Source of the DNA: Planctomycetota bacterium
GTDB lineage: Bacteria; Planctomycetota; Planctomycetia; Pirellulales; Pirellulaceae
Assembly (NCBI GenBank): GCA_026692845.1
Contig: JAPLNM010000095.1
Location: 1-42,449, forward strand
Length of the DNA stretch: 42,449 nt
Direction: 5' to 3'
Shown here: one piece after another, positions 8,432-17,584 of the stretch
Numbering within the stretch: the stretch's first letter is position 1
How the letters are laid out: each line of letters starts with the position of its first letter
Position numbers and translations under genes: made by a program
Notes under the pieces: generated by a model
Seen by the model: the letters and a program-made list of their open reading frames with translations, nothing else
Database searches by the model: none
What the model was told of the DNA's origin: nothing

Positions 8432-8458
8432 CTCTTTGGTCGGATTCTCACGGATCAA

Positions 8459-8487
8459 AGTATCCGAAACCTAACGTGGATTTTCAA
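8459..8487 (-). promoter_or_regulatory. Candidate sigma70-type promoter for aroF
   Basis: On the minus strand TTGAAA (8487-8482) and GATACT (8464-8459) are spaced by exactly 17 nt. Transcription would begin near 8452 and meet the leader terminator about 20 nt later. The -10 box is imperfect (4 of 6 matches). The rest of the 308-bp divergent region toward clpB shows no other clear promoter and no HrcA CIRCE palindrome. Confidence 0.45.
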
Positions 8488-8643
8488 GTCCGCGAAGTCA
8501 AGTATTTCTATGATAATTGATCGATTCAGGCATGCGTCGAGTTTCGGATCGACGCAGGTCATGGAGTTTGGCCTGAGTTTTGCATCCGCTTGTCTTAGCA
8601 AGTTTTTTTGACTGCCAAAGAGTCGCTAACGGGAGAACAGAAG

Positions 8644-11277
8644 ATGCCTTTTCGCATGGATAAACTGACCATCAAAGCTCAAGAGGCGATCGTCGGGGCC
8701 CAGTCCTTAGCCACATCGCAGGGAAACCCTGAAATCGAAGGTCTCCACCTTTTGTCGGCCCTGCTCGGGGATCCCACAGGCGTCGTGGTGCCACTGCTTA
8801 AGAAAATCGGCACCCAACTCGATAAGCTTCAATCGTCGACTGCAAGCGAACTGCAAAGGCTTCCGAGGTCCAGCAGCAACCGCCAACCAGGCATCAGCGC
8901 TTCGATGCAAAAAGGGCTCGAGGCGGCCGCTTCGAGCGCTGAGGGGATGAAGGACGAGTTTGTCAGCACCGAACACCTGCTGCTGGGGCTTTGCAAATCC
9001 GACAAAAACACCTCCGAGCTTTTGCGACTTTTTGGCGTTAACGAAAAAGAGATCCTGCAGGGACTCCAGACCGTCCGCGGCAGCGCTCGGGTGACCGACC
9101 AAAGCCCTGAGGGGAAATTCCAAGCATTGGAAAAGTACGGGGTCGATCTTGTCGCGCAAGCTTCCAAGAACAAACTCGATCCGGTCATCGGCCGGGACAA
9201 TGAGATCCGACGTGTGATCCAAGTCCTCTCGCGTCGGACCAAGAACAATCCGGTTTTGATCGGTGAGCCGGGTGTTGGCAAGACCGCGATTGCCGAAGGA
9301 CTCGCGCAGCGGATCGTCCAAGGGGACGTTCCGCAATCGCTCAAGAACCGACGTGTGATCGCCTTGGACATGGGTGGTCTTGTCGCCGGTACGAAATTTC
9401 GTGGAGAGTTCGAGGAGCGACTCAAGGCGGTGATCCGCGAGGTCAAAGACGCCGAAGGAGAAGTCATCCTCTTTATCGATGAGCTCCATACCGTCATCGG
9501 TGCCGGATCGGCCGAAGGCTCAAGCGATGCGGCACAACTCCTGAAGCCCGAACTGGCTCGCGGGCAACTGCGTTGCATCGGCGCTACGACGCTCGATGAG
9601 TACCGCAAGCACATCGAAAAAGACGCGGCGCTCGAACGGCGATTTCAACCAGTCTATGTCGGTGAACCGAGCGTCGAAGACACCATCTCGATCCTGCGTG
9701 GGCTCAAGCCCCGCTATGAGACCCACCACGGGGTCAAGATCCGCGATTCGGCCTTGGTCGAAGCTGCCAAGCTATCGCACCGCTACATCGCCGAACGTTT
9801 CTTGCCCGACAAAGCGATCGACCTTGTCGACGAAGCCGCAGCGCGATTGGCTATGGAACGCGACAGCGTCCCGACCGAAATCGATTCGCTCCAACGCCGC
9901 CTGCGTCAACTCGAATTGGCCCAACGCCAACTCAAAGAAGAAACCGACGAGAGCACCGATGGGGCCCTTGAGGGTATCGAAACGGAGATGGCCAGTGTGC
10001 GTCAGCAAGTCGCCAGCCTTCGCGAGCAATGGGAGGCCGAAAAGATGGGGCTATCGGACGTCAAGTCCGTGCGCAAAGCGCTCGATCAAGCCGAATCGGA
10101 TTTCCGCAATCTCGAAAACGGGATCAAAGACAAGCAATCGTCGGGCTTGGCCGTCAACGAAACCGATTACCAAAAACTCTTTGAACTCGACCAAACCCGC
10201 CGGAAACTTCGTGAACAACTCGAAAACGAAGACGCATCGAGTCAAAGAGAAGAAGAGCATCCCAAACTTCTGCGGACGGAAGTCACTGCGGATGAAATTG
10301 CTCAGGTCGTCAGTTCCTGGACCGGGGTGCCTGTGACCCGAATGCTCGAAACCGAACGGGCCAAGCTGCTTGTCATGGAAGAACGACTCCACTTGAGGGT
10401 CGTCGGTCAAGACCAAGCCGTCGAAGCGATCAGCAATGCGGTCCGACGCAGCCGCAGCGGTCTGGGCGATGCAAATCGACCGATCGGCTCGTTTCTGTTC
10501 CTAGGACCCACCGGGGTCGGAAAAACCGAATTGTGCAAAGCGCTCGCCGAGGTCATGTTCGACGACCAAGCCGCCATGGTGCGAATCGACATGAGCGAGT
10601 TCATGGAGCGACACACCGTAAGCCGTCTTGTCGGTGCCCCTCCAGGATACGTCGGATACGAGGAAGGTGGGCAACTGACCGAAGCGGTTCGCCGACGTCC
10701 CTACAGCGTCGTATTGCTCGACGAGATCGAAAAGGCTCACAACGACGTGTTCAATCTTCTCTTGCAAGTCCTCGACGATGGTCGCTTGACCGATGGCCAA
10801 AACCGTACGGTCGATTTCACCAACACCATCGTCGTGATGACTAGCAACGTGGGCAGTCAGATGATCCAACGAGTGGCAGACGAAGGTGGCGGCGAGGAGG
10901 AAATGCAGCTCGCGGTCCAAGAGTCCCTCAAGAGCAAGTTTCTGCCCGAGTTCCTCAACAGAATCGATGAGACGATCCTATTCGAACCGCTCAAACGCGA
11001 CCAAATCCACAAAATTGTCCATCTTCAACTCAAGCGACTCGAAAAACAACTTGGCGAATCTCACTTCAAACTCACTGTGAGCGATCGAGCCGTCGATGCG
11101 ATTGCCAACGAAGGCTACGATCCGATCTACGGCGCACGGCCCTTGAAGCGAGTCATCCAACGTCGGTTGCAAAACACGATCGCCACCGAACTGCTCAAAC
11201 GCGATGCGACCCAAGGTGGAAGTATCCATGTCGACTATACCGACGGAAATTACACCATCGAAGTGCTCGATAGTTAA
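8644..11277 (+). CDS. clpB: ATP-dependent disaggregase ClpB
   Basis: This 877-residue AAA+ chaperone works with DnaK to pull proteins out of aggregates. Order: Clp-N double repeat about 1-150; first AAA module with Walker [10 protein letters not shown] (about 206) and Walker B LFIDELHT (about 275); the coiled-coil middle domain about 400-530, which separates ClpB from ClpA/ClpC; second AAA module with GPTGVGKTE (about 621) and LLDEIEKAH (about 690); C-terminal [10 protein letters not shown] block. ATG at 8644 is preceded by GGGAG at a good distance; an upstream TTG at 8608 is less likely. It is divergent from aroF. No CIRCE or clear heat-shock promoter was seen. Confidence 0.97.
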   Translation: MPFRMDKLTIKAQEAIVGAQSLATSQGNPEIEGLHLLSALLGDPTGVVVPLLKKIGTQLDKLQSSTASELQRLPRSSSNRQPGISASMQKGLEAAASSAEGMKDEFVSTEHLLLGLCKSDKNTSELLRLFGVNEKEILQGLQTVRGSARVTDQSPEGKFQALEKYGVDLVAQASKNKLDPVIGRDNEIRRVIQVLSRRTKNNPVLIGEPGVGKTAIAEGLAQRIVQGDVPQSLKNRRVIALDMGGLVAGTKFRGEFEERLKAVIREVKDAEGEVILFIDELHTVIGAGSAEGSSDAAQLLKPELARGQLRCIGATTLDEYRKHIEKDAALERRFQPVYVGEPSVEDTISILRGLKPRYETHHGVKIRDSALVEAAKLSHRYIAERFLPDKAIDLVDEAAARLAMERDSVPTEIDSLQRRLRQLELAQRQLKEETDESTDGALEGIETEMASVRQQVASLREQWEAEKMGLSDVKSVRKALDQAESDFRNLENGIKDKQSSGLAVNETDYQKLFELDQTRRKLREQLENEDASSQREEEHPKLLRTEVTADEIAQVVSSWTGVPVTRMLETERAKLLVMEERLHLRVVGQDQAVEAISNAVRRSRSGLGDANRPIGSFLFLGPTGVGKTELCKALAEVMFDDQAAMVRIDMSEFMERHTVSRLVGAPPGYVGYEEGGQLTEAVRRRPYSVVLLDEIEKAHNDVFNLLLQVLDDGRLTDGQNRTVDFTNTIVVMTSNVGSQMIQRVADEGGGEEEMQLAVQESLKSKFLPEFLNRIDETILFEPLKRDQIHKIVHLQLKRLEKQLGESHFKLTVSDRAVDAIANEGYDPIYGARPLKRVIQRRLQNTIATELLKRDATQGGSIHVDYTDGNYTIEVLDS

Positions 11278-11317
11278 GGCGTAACGTGTAAGTTCGTGCA
11301 TCGCATCGGATTTCGTC

Positions 11318-11350
11318 GTACTCGTACTCAGTGAAACGGTACTCGTACTC
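11318..11350. repeat. Direct repeat GTACTCGTACTC (2 copies)
   Basis: GTACTCGTACTC occurs at 11318-11329 and 11339-11350, and its reverse core CGAGTACGAG is at 11592-11601. It lies downstream of clpB in a 405-bp gap that has no gene. Confidence 0.75.
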
Positions 11351-11437
11351 GATGGCTGTTTATACTGCGAGGATGCCGATCCTTGATCGAAGCGGTTTGC
11401 GGTAACTTGCGGACCACTGGAAAACAGAACCAAGGCA

Positions 11438-11551
11438 CGTGGGATAGGCTTCCAGCCTGTCCGGCTTTAGCAGCAAAAGGACGGTAACCATGCGCATCTC
11501 CGAACCAACGTCATGAAGAAGAAGAGGACAGGCTGGAAGCCCTATCCCACG
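11438..11551. repeat. Inverted pair of REP-like palindromes (REP doublet)
   Basis: A 25-nt copy with core GGATAGGCT-TCC-AGCCTGTCC is at 11438-11462, and its inverted partner, with one extra C, is at 11526-11551; 63 nt lie between. Each copy can form its own 9-bp hairpin and the two copies can pair with each other. The 10-nt direct repeat GACCACTGGA flanks the module at 11412-11421 and 11558-11567. The 11278-11682 gap holds no gene I can support. Confidence 0.8.
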
Positions 11552-11682
11552 GGAGCAGACCACTGGACCGGATAGCTATACTAGATCACTTCGAGTACGA
11601 GAAGAAGCACGAAACAAAGCATTGAACCGAAGTGCTCGATCGAGCGTTTTTGACTTGTGTAAAGTCTCCTCCTCGCACTCGG

Positions 11683-12294
11683 TCAATGCGAGTCGGTGGA
11701 CTTGGGATAGTTTGTTATTTTCCAAGTTCCATCTTCAAGTACAAAGTGGACTGCGAAGTCGACTGGGCTGGTATCCTCAGAATCGGCCGAAGACACCATG
11801 CCCGTTGCGGTCTGTCCGCTGACGATCACCTTCGATAACATCAAAGCAGACCGAGTAGGAAATTGGCTTTCGTGCGGCTCGGCCTCGGCCCCGATTAACT
11901 CGGTAGCCTCTTTGGCAAATGCGAATGGGTTCTTGATTTTCTGGCCCACGCCTGTGAAAACCGCATCGGCACCCGAACCACCGGGGGAATCTTCTATCTG
12001 CAGGGCTCCCATGATATCGAGCCCATCGATTCCGTGACGTTTGAGCAAGGCCAAGGCCTTTTGTTCGGATGGTGTGCGAAAAACGATAAGGCTTTCAACC
12101 TCATAGGCAAGTCCACCGAGCGAGATCAAACGATCTTCGGTAGCCAAGCACTTCAAGATCCCTACTGCATCGTGCTTAGCAGTCGCGAATTCCAGCGATT
12201 CCCAACAGGACTCTGGAGTACTAGGTGTGCAGCCTAACGGCGCGATAAGCATTGCGACAAGCAGTGCAAATGCAATGAGCGAATCGGTGCGCAT
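11683..12294 (-). CDS. Small secreted lipoprotein, function unknown
   Basis: This 203-residue protein starts at ATG 12294 with a hydrophobic signal (SLIAFALLVAMLIAPLGC) and a lipobox ending in Cys, so it is probably a lipid-anchored envelope protein. AGGAGG lies 13 nt upstream, a somewhat long distance. The frame stays open further upstream, but that part runs through REP-like palindromes and is not coding-like. The mature part has no motif I recognise; the last third (VDFAVHFVLEDGTWKITNYP) resembles the small alpha+beta folds of NTF2/DUF4878-like lipoproteins, an inference only. It is surrounded by palindromic repeats on both sides and is convergent with clpB. Confidence 0.75.
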   Translation of the reverse strand: MRTDSLIAFALLVAMLIAPLGCTPSTPESCWESLEFATAKHDAVGILKCLATEDRLISLGGLAYEVESLIVFRTPSEQKALALLKRHGIDGLDIMGALQIEDSPGGSGADAVFTGVGQKIKNPFAFAKEATELIGAEAEPHESQFPTRSALMLSKVIVSGQTATGMVSSADSEDTSPVDFAVHFVLEDGTWKITNYPKSTDSH

Positions 12295-12454
12295 GATGCT
12301 TGATGATCCTCCTGGGGCGTAGCACTTCATCCCGAAAGTCGAACTTTTTCCAAGTATACAAGTAAGTCCTCTTGTTTTGGCGATTTGGTCGAATTTCGCG
12401 CGGCAAACGACACATTCCCTGGGTTTTTGGCCAGTTACCCCACCATTCACACAC

Positions 12455-12480
12455 GTAGGACGGACTTCCAGTCCGTCCGT
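12455..12480 (+). repeat. REP-like palindrome, copy 1
   Basis: This 26-nt element contains GGACGGACT-TCC-AGTCCGTCC, a perfect 9-bp stem with a 3-nt loop. Copies 2 and 4 are identical in sequence. It lies in the 476-bp gap between the lipoprotein and the heme-binding protein gene. The gap has no gene; apparent short frames there just translate the repeat. Confidence 0.9.
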
Positions 12481-12504
12481 CCTGACATGCGAACCTCCAC
12501 AACC

Positions 12505-12530
12505 GTAGGACGGACTTCCAGTCCGTCCGT
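12505..12530 (+). repeat. REP-like palindrome, copy 2
   Basis: Identical to copy 1, in the same orientation, 50 nt downstream of it (start to start). Confidence 0.9.
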
Positions 12531-12556
12531 ATTGTAAAGCGAACATTCACTATACC

Positions 12557-12585
12557 GCAGGACAGGCTGGAAGCCTATCCCACGT
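12557..12585 (-). repeat. REP-like palindrome, variant copy 3 (inverted)
   Basis: This copy has the other stem type, read on the minus strand as GGATAGGCT-TCC-AGCCTGTCC. It is the same subtype as the doublet at 11438-11551. Loop and stem length are kept while several stem pairs differ from copies 1, 2 and 4. Confidence 0.88.
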
Positions 12586-12604
12586 GTGCAAGCACCGCAC
12601 AAGC

Positions 12605-12630
12605 GTAGGACGGACTTCCAGTCCGTCCGT
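12605..12630 (+). repeat. REP-like palindrome, copy 4
   Basis: Identical to copies 1 and 2. Order of orientation in the cluster is plus, plus, minus, plus. Confidence 0.9.
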
Positions 12631-12770
12631 ATTGCCACGCAAACAGCACTCGAAAACTTCCACTCTTAGCTCAAAAACCAAAAGACTATCGATGGTCCTC
12701 AGCCAACCTTCGTGTCCTGCGAAAAATATCTTTTGGGGAACCCTTATCATCCGTCTGATTGACCTTATCG

Positions 12771-15700
12771 CTACTGCGATTGCAGGTAGGCCATCAAGTC
12801 GGCGACCTCTTGGGGGGTTTTATCCTCAAGCAAGCCCTTGGGCATGAGCGACTCGGTCGAGAAGCCTTTCTGCTTGATCGCATCGGCATTGATCCGCAAC
12901 ACATTTCCGTCGGCGGCCTGCAACGTCACTCCATCAGAGGCTTGATAGATCACCAAACCGGTCAAGATCTCGTCATCGACCGTCAGGACATTCATCGAAC
13001 GGTATCGGTCGGAAACGTCCCGGCTAGGTTCATAGATGGACCGGAGCAAATCCACCGATGAAAACCGCTTGGATACCCCCGTCAGGGCTGGACCTAAAGC
13101 CGTCTGACCCCCATGGCACTGGCCGCACTTGGCTTGATACAAAACCTTGCCCCGCTGGCTCTCGCCTCGAAGTTCCTTAATCTCACCGGCCAGCGCATCG
13201 AGATCGACCTGGACACTCGGCAAGACCCAATTGGATCGTTCCGACTCGGCGATCTCTTTCGTAAAATAAGATTCCCAATCCTTCCACTGCTGGGAACTAG
13301 GTGGTTCGGGCTTCTGCAATTCCCTAGCAACAAGCTTGGCTCGCTCAATGACGGCCGCTTTGGGCAAAGCCACATTCGAATTGAAACTTGCAGAGACGAG
13401 CTTGGCAAGCAGCGGGTACTCGCGTGCGGATTGCACCTGCGAGATTTTTTCCAGTGCCCGCCAAGCACTTGCCCAACTCGAGCGGTCCGACGATTCGAGC
13501 GCACCGACATACAGATCGTACTCGGATTCCGAAGGATCGTTGGCAAGCAGCTCCAAACAGACCGGACGGAGTGTTTCGACTTCGCAGGCTTTGCGGAACG
13601 ACTCTCGCAGCGGTGGCTCGATCTTTCCGGTGACAGCCAGCTTGATCATGGGCACCTCCCAGCGGTCCGTCGGCAAGTTCAGTAGATCTCGCCTGACTCG
13701 CTGCTTGATCAAATCCTGGATCTCTTCGGAGAAGGCGTTGACGGTGACCAGATCCTCTCCGGTGAGGGTTTCCGGAAGTGCAGCATAGGCAGCCTGCAAG
13801 CCTTGGTCTTTTTTCGATAAGGCACCGATCAACTGCTTGATCCTCGCTGGCCATTGGTTGTCGGTATAGAGCCCGCGCCCTTTGACCTTTCGAACCAATT
13901 GCATCAAGGTCGAGGCGGTCTTTAGGGTCTGCTCTTGGCTCCTGGTCGAGGAGCATTGCGCTAGAGTGCAAAGCACATGAAGGTCCGAGGTCGGATGGCT
14001 GCTTTGGCCGATCTGCTGAAAAAGATAATCGAGAATCTTCGGTTCGCTCGGCTCGAGCATTCCGATCGTGCGAATCGCCTCGGCCTGCAGAGCGAATTGG
14101 CCTGATTTGTCGGCTTGCTGCGCAAAATACAAAGCCCAATCGGCCCAGCTATTGCGGACCGACTCACTCATGCGGGATGTGTAGAGAGCTCGCACCCCAT
14201 CGAGCGCATCGGCTGGGACGTCCGACTGCAAGGGCAAGCTACCTCGGCGGTCTCCAAGGGCCGCTTGCATCGTGTGCAAGCACTCCATCTGGTCGCGTGT
14301 GGTCATGCCCTCTCGATTGGCCGAAAGCCATCCACCGAGGATCTCCAAGGCCAGGGCATCCAAGCCATTCTTAGGTGCGCCGAAGAAAAGCTTGGCTTCG
14401 ATCAGATCCAGTTTGTTCTCTACGGTTTTGTTCGTCGGAGGTTGCAAGGTTCGGTTCAGCGCCCAAAGCCAACTGCGACGCAGCGTGTTTCCCGATAGGT
14501 CGTCTGGCACGTCGAAGCGGGACCAACTATTCATCGGCCAACGCCTCAGACCGATCGCTTCGAGCCGATGGCGAAGTTCGGTATTGCCAAAAATCGGCTC
14601 CCAGGTGCTGGCTTCTTCTACCGACTCGAGCGCTGAAGGAGTTGGAAGACTTGCCAACTCTCGAACCAGTCTCGGTTCATCCGTCGAGTTCAATGCCCCT
14701 CGCCCAATCAACCACCATGCGGCACTGCGCGATGATGGCGAATCGGACTTGGCTCCCTTCAACAACCGTTCACTCGATAGCTTGGAACCCAAACGGGTCA
14801 AAATCTGCGAGGCTCGCTGCTTGATTTGAGCGATTTGAACCGCCGAAATCGGTGGGTTCAGCGACTGGAGACTCAATTCCCCACTGACCAATCGGCCGAG
14901 CGTATCGACGACCTGGGGAGTCGCCAGCGGCTTCCATCGCGTTTCGGACCAGGTCTCCCACGGACAAGGGGCATCGAGAACTCCCGCCAGTGACTCCGCA
15001 CCCGGAATGCTTGAAAGAGATTTTTTCAACGATGGCGGATTGGCTTCAACGGCCGCTTCGATCCGGTAGATCGCACCGGTGGTGCCACGGCCACCGACGC
15101 TCACCAGCAGGCTTCCACTGAGAGTTACGCAAATGTCCGTCGGAGCAAATCCGATACTGCCCGAGGGTTGCATGAAAATTTCCGAAGGGAGTTTATTGGG
15201 GGTTTGCTGTTCGGTCGGAAGATTCCCCGAAGGGTAGACAGCAAGCACACGTCCAAAGGTCCAATCCAGGACGAAGACCGCCCCGAGGTACTTTGGAGGG
15301 AATGCATCATGCGCATAGACCGCTACGCCCGTAGGTGAACCTCTCCCTAGCCGGGCCAAAGTCGTAGGCATCGTGACTCGATAGTCATCATCTTTCCAAG
15401 CCGACCCGCACCAGCCTGCATCCGAACCGGGGCCCAAGGCCAAGACACGCGTCGGGCGATACCACGGCAAAGTCGCTTCTCGCTCGTCGTCGGAGTCGTA
15501 AGTGACGACTTGGCCGTCGGGAAGAAAATCAAAGTCGTAGCAGTTGCGAAGACCATGAGCCCAGACGCCTCGTTTCGAAAAATCAGGGCTGATACGCCAA
15601 AGCGTTCCGGCTCGTGGTCGTTGTCCCGATGCAATCGAAACCGGAGCTTGGGGATCCGACGTAAGCTTGGAAATCGACCCTGCATAGTTACCGACCATCA

Positions 15701-16169
15701 GGTACCAATGTCCATCGGGTCCTCGGCGTATGGCGTGCGCGTCGTGTTCGCCACCGGTGGGAAGCTCCAGGATCCGCGTGGGTGCCTGGTCTGCGACGCA
15801 ATCCGAATTGCTATCCTCGGACCTCCAGAGCCCCCCATCGGAGACGTAATAGAGGGTGTTCTTTTCGACCCATAAACCTTGAGCACCGGCCCGGATCGAC
15901 GAGGTCCACTCGATGGATCGATCGTAGATTCCATCGCCGTTGTCATCGATCAAGGTGCGTAAATACCCAGGTCCAGAGATCACCGGGCGACCTTGAGCAT
16001 CGAGCGTCATGCAAAAACAATCGTGAGCCAGGGCGTCACCGGCGGCTTGTGAAACGCGAAAGCCGTCGGGGAGCGAAAAGGGAAGTTCGATCGTCGGCTC
16101 GGGCTGGGCTAAAAGGTTGCTCGCCAAGAGAATTACGATCAGTAGCGATGCGGCTAGAAGCTTCTGCAT
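12771..16169 (-). CDS. Giant secreted PVC-type heme-binding (CxxCH) protein
   Basis: This 1132-residue exported protein has a signal peptide at 1-22 (LLAASLLIVILLASNLLAQ). The N-terminal 350 residues look like a beta-propeller with Ca-loop-like DDNGDGIYD and RGPDGHWYLMVGN. This is followed by a long helical HEAT-like middle and a C-terminal cytochrome c domain with CGQCH at 1015-1019 and a candidate distal Met in SLMPKGLL (about 1109). This combination matches the planctomycete-specific family with Piru_Ver N-terminal and heme-binding C-terminal domains (TIGR02604/TIGR02603). Its role is probably periplasmic electron transfer coupled to carbohydrate or other oxidation; the substrate is unknown. 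ATG at 16169 has AGGGAAG just upstream; the 64 codons before it are open but not coding-like. Confidence 0.92.
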   Translation of the reverse strand: MQKLLAASLLIVILLASNLLAQPEPTIELPFSLPDGFRVSQAAGDALAHDCFCMTLDAQGRPVISGPGYLRTLIDDNGDGIYDRSIEWTSSIRAGAQGLWVEKNTLYYVSDGGLWRSEDSNSDCVADQAPTRILELPTGGEHDAHAIRRGPDGHWYLMVGNYAGSISKLTSDPQAPVSIASGQRPRAGTLWRISPDFSKRGVWAHGLRNCYDFDFLPDGQVVTYDSDDEREATLPWYRPTRVLALGPGSDAGWCGSAWKDDDYRVTMPTTLARLGRGSPTGVAVYAHDAFPPKYLGAVFVLDWTFGRVLAVYPSGNLPTEQQTPNKLPSEIFMQPSGSIGFAPTDICVTLSGSLLVSVGGRGTTGAIYRIEAAVEANPPSLKKSLSSIPGAESLAGVLDAPCPWETWSETRWKPLATPQVVDTLGRLVSGELSLQSLNPPISAVQIAQIKQRASQILTRLGSKLSSERLLKGAKSDSPSSRSAAWWLIGRGALNSTDEPRLVRELASLPTPSALESVEEASTWEPIFGNTELRHRLEAIGLRRWPMNSWSRFDVPDDLSGNTLRRSWLWALNRTLQPPTNKTVENKLDLIEAKLFFGAPKNGLDALALEILGGWLSANREGMTTRDQMECLHTMQAALGDRRGSLPLQSDVPADALDGVRALYTSRMSESVRNSWADWALYFAQQADKSGQFALQAEAIRTIGMLEPSEPKILDYLFQQIGQSSHPTSDLHVLCTLAQCSSTRSQEQTLKTASTLMQLVRKVKGRGLYTDNQWPARIKQLIGALSKKDQGLQAAYAALPETLTGEDLVTVNAFSEEIQDLIKQRVRRDLLNLPTDRWEVPMIKLAVTGKIEPPLRESFRKACEVETLRPVCLELLANDPSESEYDLYVGALESSDRSSWASAWRALEKISQVQSAREYPLLAKLVSASFNSNVALPKAAVIERAKLVARELQKPEPPSSQQWKDWESYFTKEIAESERSNWVLPSVQVDLDALAGEIKELRGESQRGKVLYQAKCGQCHGGQTALGPALTGVSKRFSSVDLLRSIYEPSRDVSDRYRSMNVLTVDDEILTGLVIYQASDGVTLQAADGNVLRINADAIKQKGFSTESLMPKGLLEDKTPQEVADLMAYLQSQ

Positions 16170-16541
16170 CTTCCCTAGGGTTTTCCACAACCCAACAGGA
16201 TTCGACCGTTGACCAACACGAAAAAACATCGAATTGACAGCAAAATGACAGGTTTTCCACTCCCTTTTCGACAGGGTGCTCGACAGGATGCTTGATAGAA
16301 ACTTGGCGTACGAACTCATGGTGGCAGTCGACATATTTGGGGTTAGATCAGAAAGATCCAAGATCGGTTTTTTATCGTATCCGATTTCGATGGACTTGTT
16401 AGAAAGGCCGCAAGGAAACTTGATGAAAAAATCTAAAACCGTCCCCCCTCGCCAAGGGCCGTTGATACCCAGCGGTCCTGCTTGGGCTTATATTGCAATT
16501 CGATCGGTTCTCAGTTCCTCTTGCAAGCGTTTGTAAGTCCT
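16170..16541. other. 372-bp divergent intergenic region
   Basis: This is the shared upstream region of the heme-binding protein (minus) and the PmoA-like gene (plus). It contains a 12-nt tandem pair CGACAGGGTGCT / CGACAGGATGCT at 16269-16292 and an AT-rich patch near 16370. I see no convincing promoter pair, riboswitch or small gene. Confidence 0.5.
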
Positions 16542-17546
16542 ATGCAACACAAGCTTCTCCCTCTGTTTCTGCTTACCCTTTGTTTTCTCATGCAGGGGGT
16601 TGCTGACGCACAGTTTACGACCGTCCAGCAACCCGACCGGATCGATGTGATGCACGGCGGCAAGCTGGTCACGAGCTACTTGTTTCGCTCGGGGACCAAA
16701 CCGGTGCTCTGGCCGATCCACGGCCCGGATGGGCACAAGATGACCCGCTCGTATCCCATGGATGCCACGATCCCGAACGAAGCGCACGACCACCCCCACC
16801 ACCGCGGTTTGTGGATGACCTTTGGCGAAGTCGACAATGCGGATTGGTGGGCCGAGGGCAAGGACAAAGGAATCGTTGCACATGGCAAGGTAGTATCCTG
16901 CGATTCAGAGGGTAGCCAAGTCAGTTGGATCGCCGAGCACCAATGGCAAAAACCACCTGCAGGCTCTCCGGTGATCCACGAGACATGCCGCTACACCGTC
17001 GGTGGCGATGCCGATCGGACCATGATCGATTGCGAGTATCTTTGGAAAGCAGCCGATCCGACGGCAACGATCCACTTTGGAGATACCAAAGAGGGGATGT
17101 TTGCAATCCGGGTACCCGAGACGATGCGAGGGGACAAACCTGGCGGACAGATCCTCAACAGCGTTGGGGACCAGCAAGGGGATGCCTGGGGCAAGTCGGC
17201 CCGTTGGGTCGACTACTCAGGTCCCGTCGCGACCGGGGGTGAAAACCTTTACGGCATCGCGATCTTGGTGCACCCGAAAAGCTTCCACGCCGAGGGTTTA
17301 TGGCACGTTCGTACCTATGGACTGTTTGCGCACAACGCCTTTGGTATCAAGGATTTCATCGGCAGTCGGACCAAGACCAAGTCGGGGGAAATCGAAGCAC
17401 CCTATGCGGCCGGTGGATATGCATTAGCACCAGGCCAATCGTTGCACTTTATGTATCGGGTCGTATTGCATCGAAACCGCTGGGACATCCCAACGGGCGA
17501 CAAGCACTGGGAAACCTTCTCGCAAACCGAACCGAAACTACGGTAA
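16542..17546 (+). CDS. Secreted PmoA-like (DUF6807) family protein
   Basis: This 334-residue protein has a signal peptide (KLLPLFLLTLCFLMQGVADAQ) starting at ATG 16542; an in-frame ATG 20 codons upstream would place the signal too far inside. The mature part has the DUF6807 hallmarks: KPVLWPIHGPDG, the His-rich HDHPHHRGLW, GDTKEGMFAIRV and a late HNAFGIKDF block. Database names call this family PmoA, but it is not the integral methane monooxygenase subunit. In planctomycetes such proteins are secreted and often neighbour oxidoreductases of sugar metabolism, and a beta-sandwich fold acting on carbohydrates is plausible. It is divergent from the heme-binding protein gene. The stop codon lies inside a 16-nt repeat. 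Confidence 0.88.
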   Translation: MQHKLLPLFLLTLCFLMQGVADAQFTTVQQPDRIDVMHGGKLVTSYLFRSGTKPVLWPIHGPDGHKMTRSYPMDATIPNEAHDHPHHRGLWMTFGEVDNADWWAEGKDKGIVAHGKVVSCDSEGSQVSWIAEHQWQKPPAGSPVIHETCRYTVGGDADRTMIDCEYLWKAADPTATIHFGDTKEGMFAIRVPETMRGDKPGGQILNSVGDQQGDAWGKSARWVDYSGPVATGGENLYGIAILVHPKSFHAEGLWHVRTYGLFAHNAFGIKDFIGSRTKTKSGEIEAPYAAGGYALAPGQSLHFMYRVVLHRNRWDIPTGDKHWETFSQTEPKLR

Positions 17547-17575
17547 AGCGAAACTGCGGTAAAGCGAAACTACGG
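17534..17575. repeat. 16-nt tandem repeat across the PmoA-like stop codon
   Basis: GAAACTACGGTAAAGC, GAAACTGCGGTAAAGC and a partial third copy run from 17534 to 17575. The first copy supplies the TAA stop of the PmoA-like gene. The unit is not a multiple of three, so expansion lies mostly after the stop. Confidence 0.85.
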
Positions 17576-17584
17576 ACCGATGGC

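Noticed and set aside
7916-8611. A 231-codon plus-strand frame over aroF and its leader
   Set aside because: It is antisense to conserved aroF motifs, Arg/Asp/His-rich without homology, and overlaps the promoter and terminator.
8581-8612. Terminator-like CTTG...CAAG followed by seven T residues upstream of clpB
   Set aside because: The stem is only 4-5 bp, too weak to support a terminator call.
8336-8643. CIRCE or heat-shock operator upstream of clpB
   Set aside because: No TTAGCACTC-N9-GAGTGCTAA or convincing similar dyad is present.
9596-10336. A 246-codon frame inside clpB
   Set aside because: A shifted reading of the ClpB coding sequence, full of Ser/Arg/Lys and without motifs, while ClpB itself is continuous there.
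11360-11563. A 67-codon minus-strand frame in the clpB-lipoprotein gap
   Set aside because: It mainly translates the REP doublet and has no ribosome site or coding character.
12221-12750. Several short minus-strand frames with TDGLEVRPT or TDWKSVLR repeats
   Set aside because: They are translations of the REP-like palindromes, a common annotation artefact in planctomycetes.
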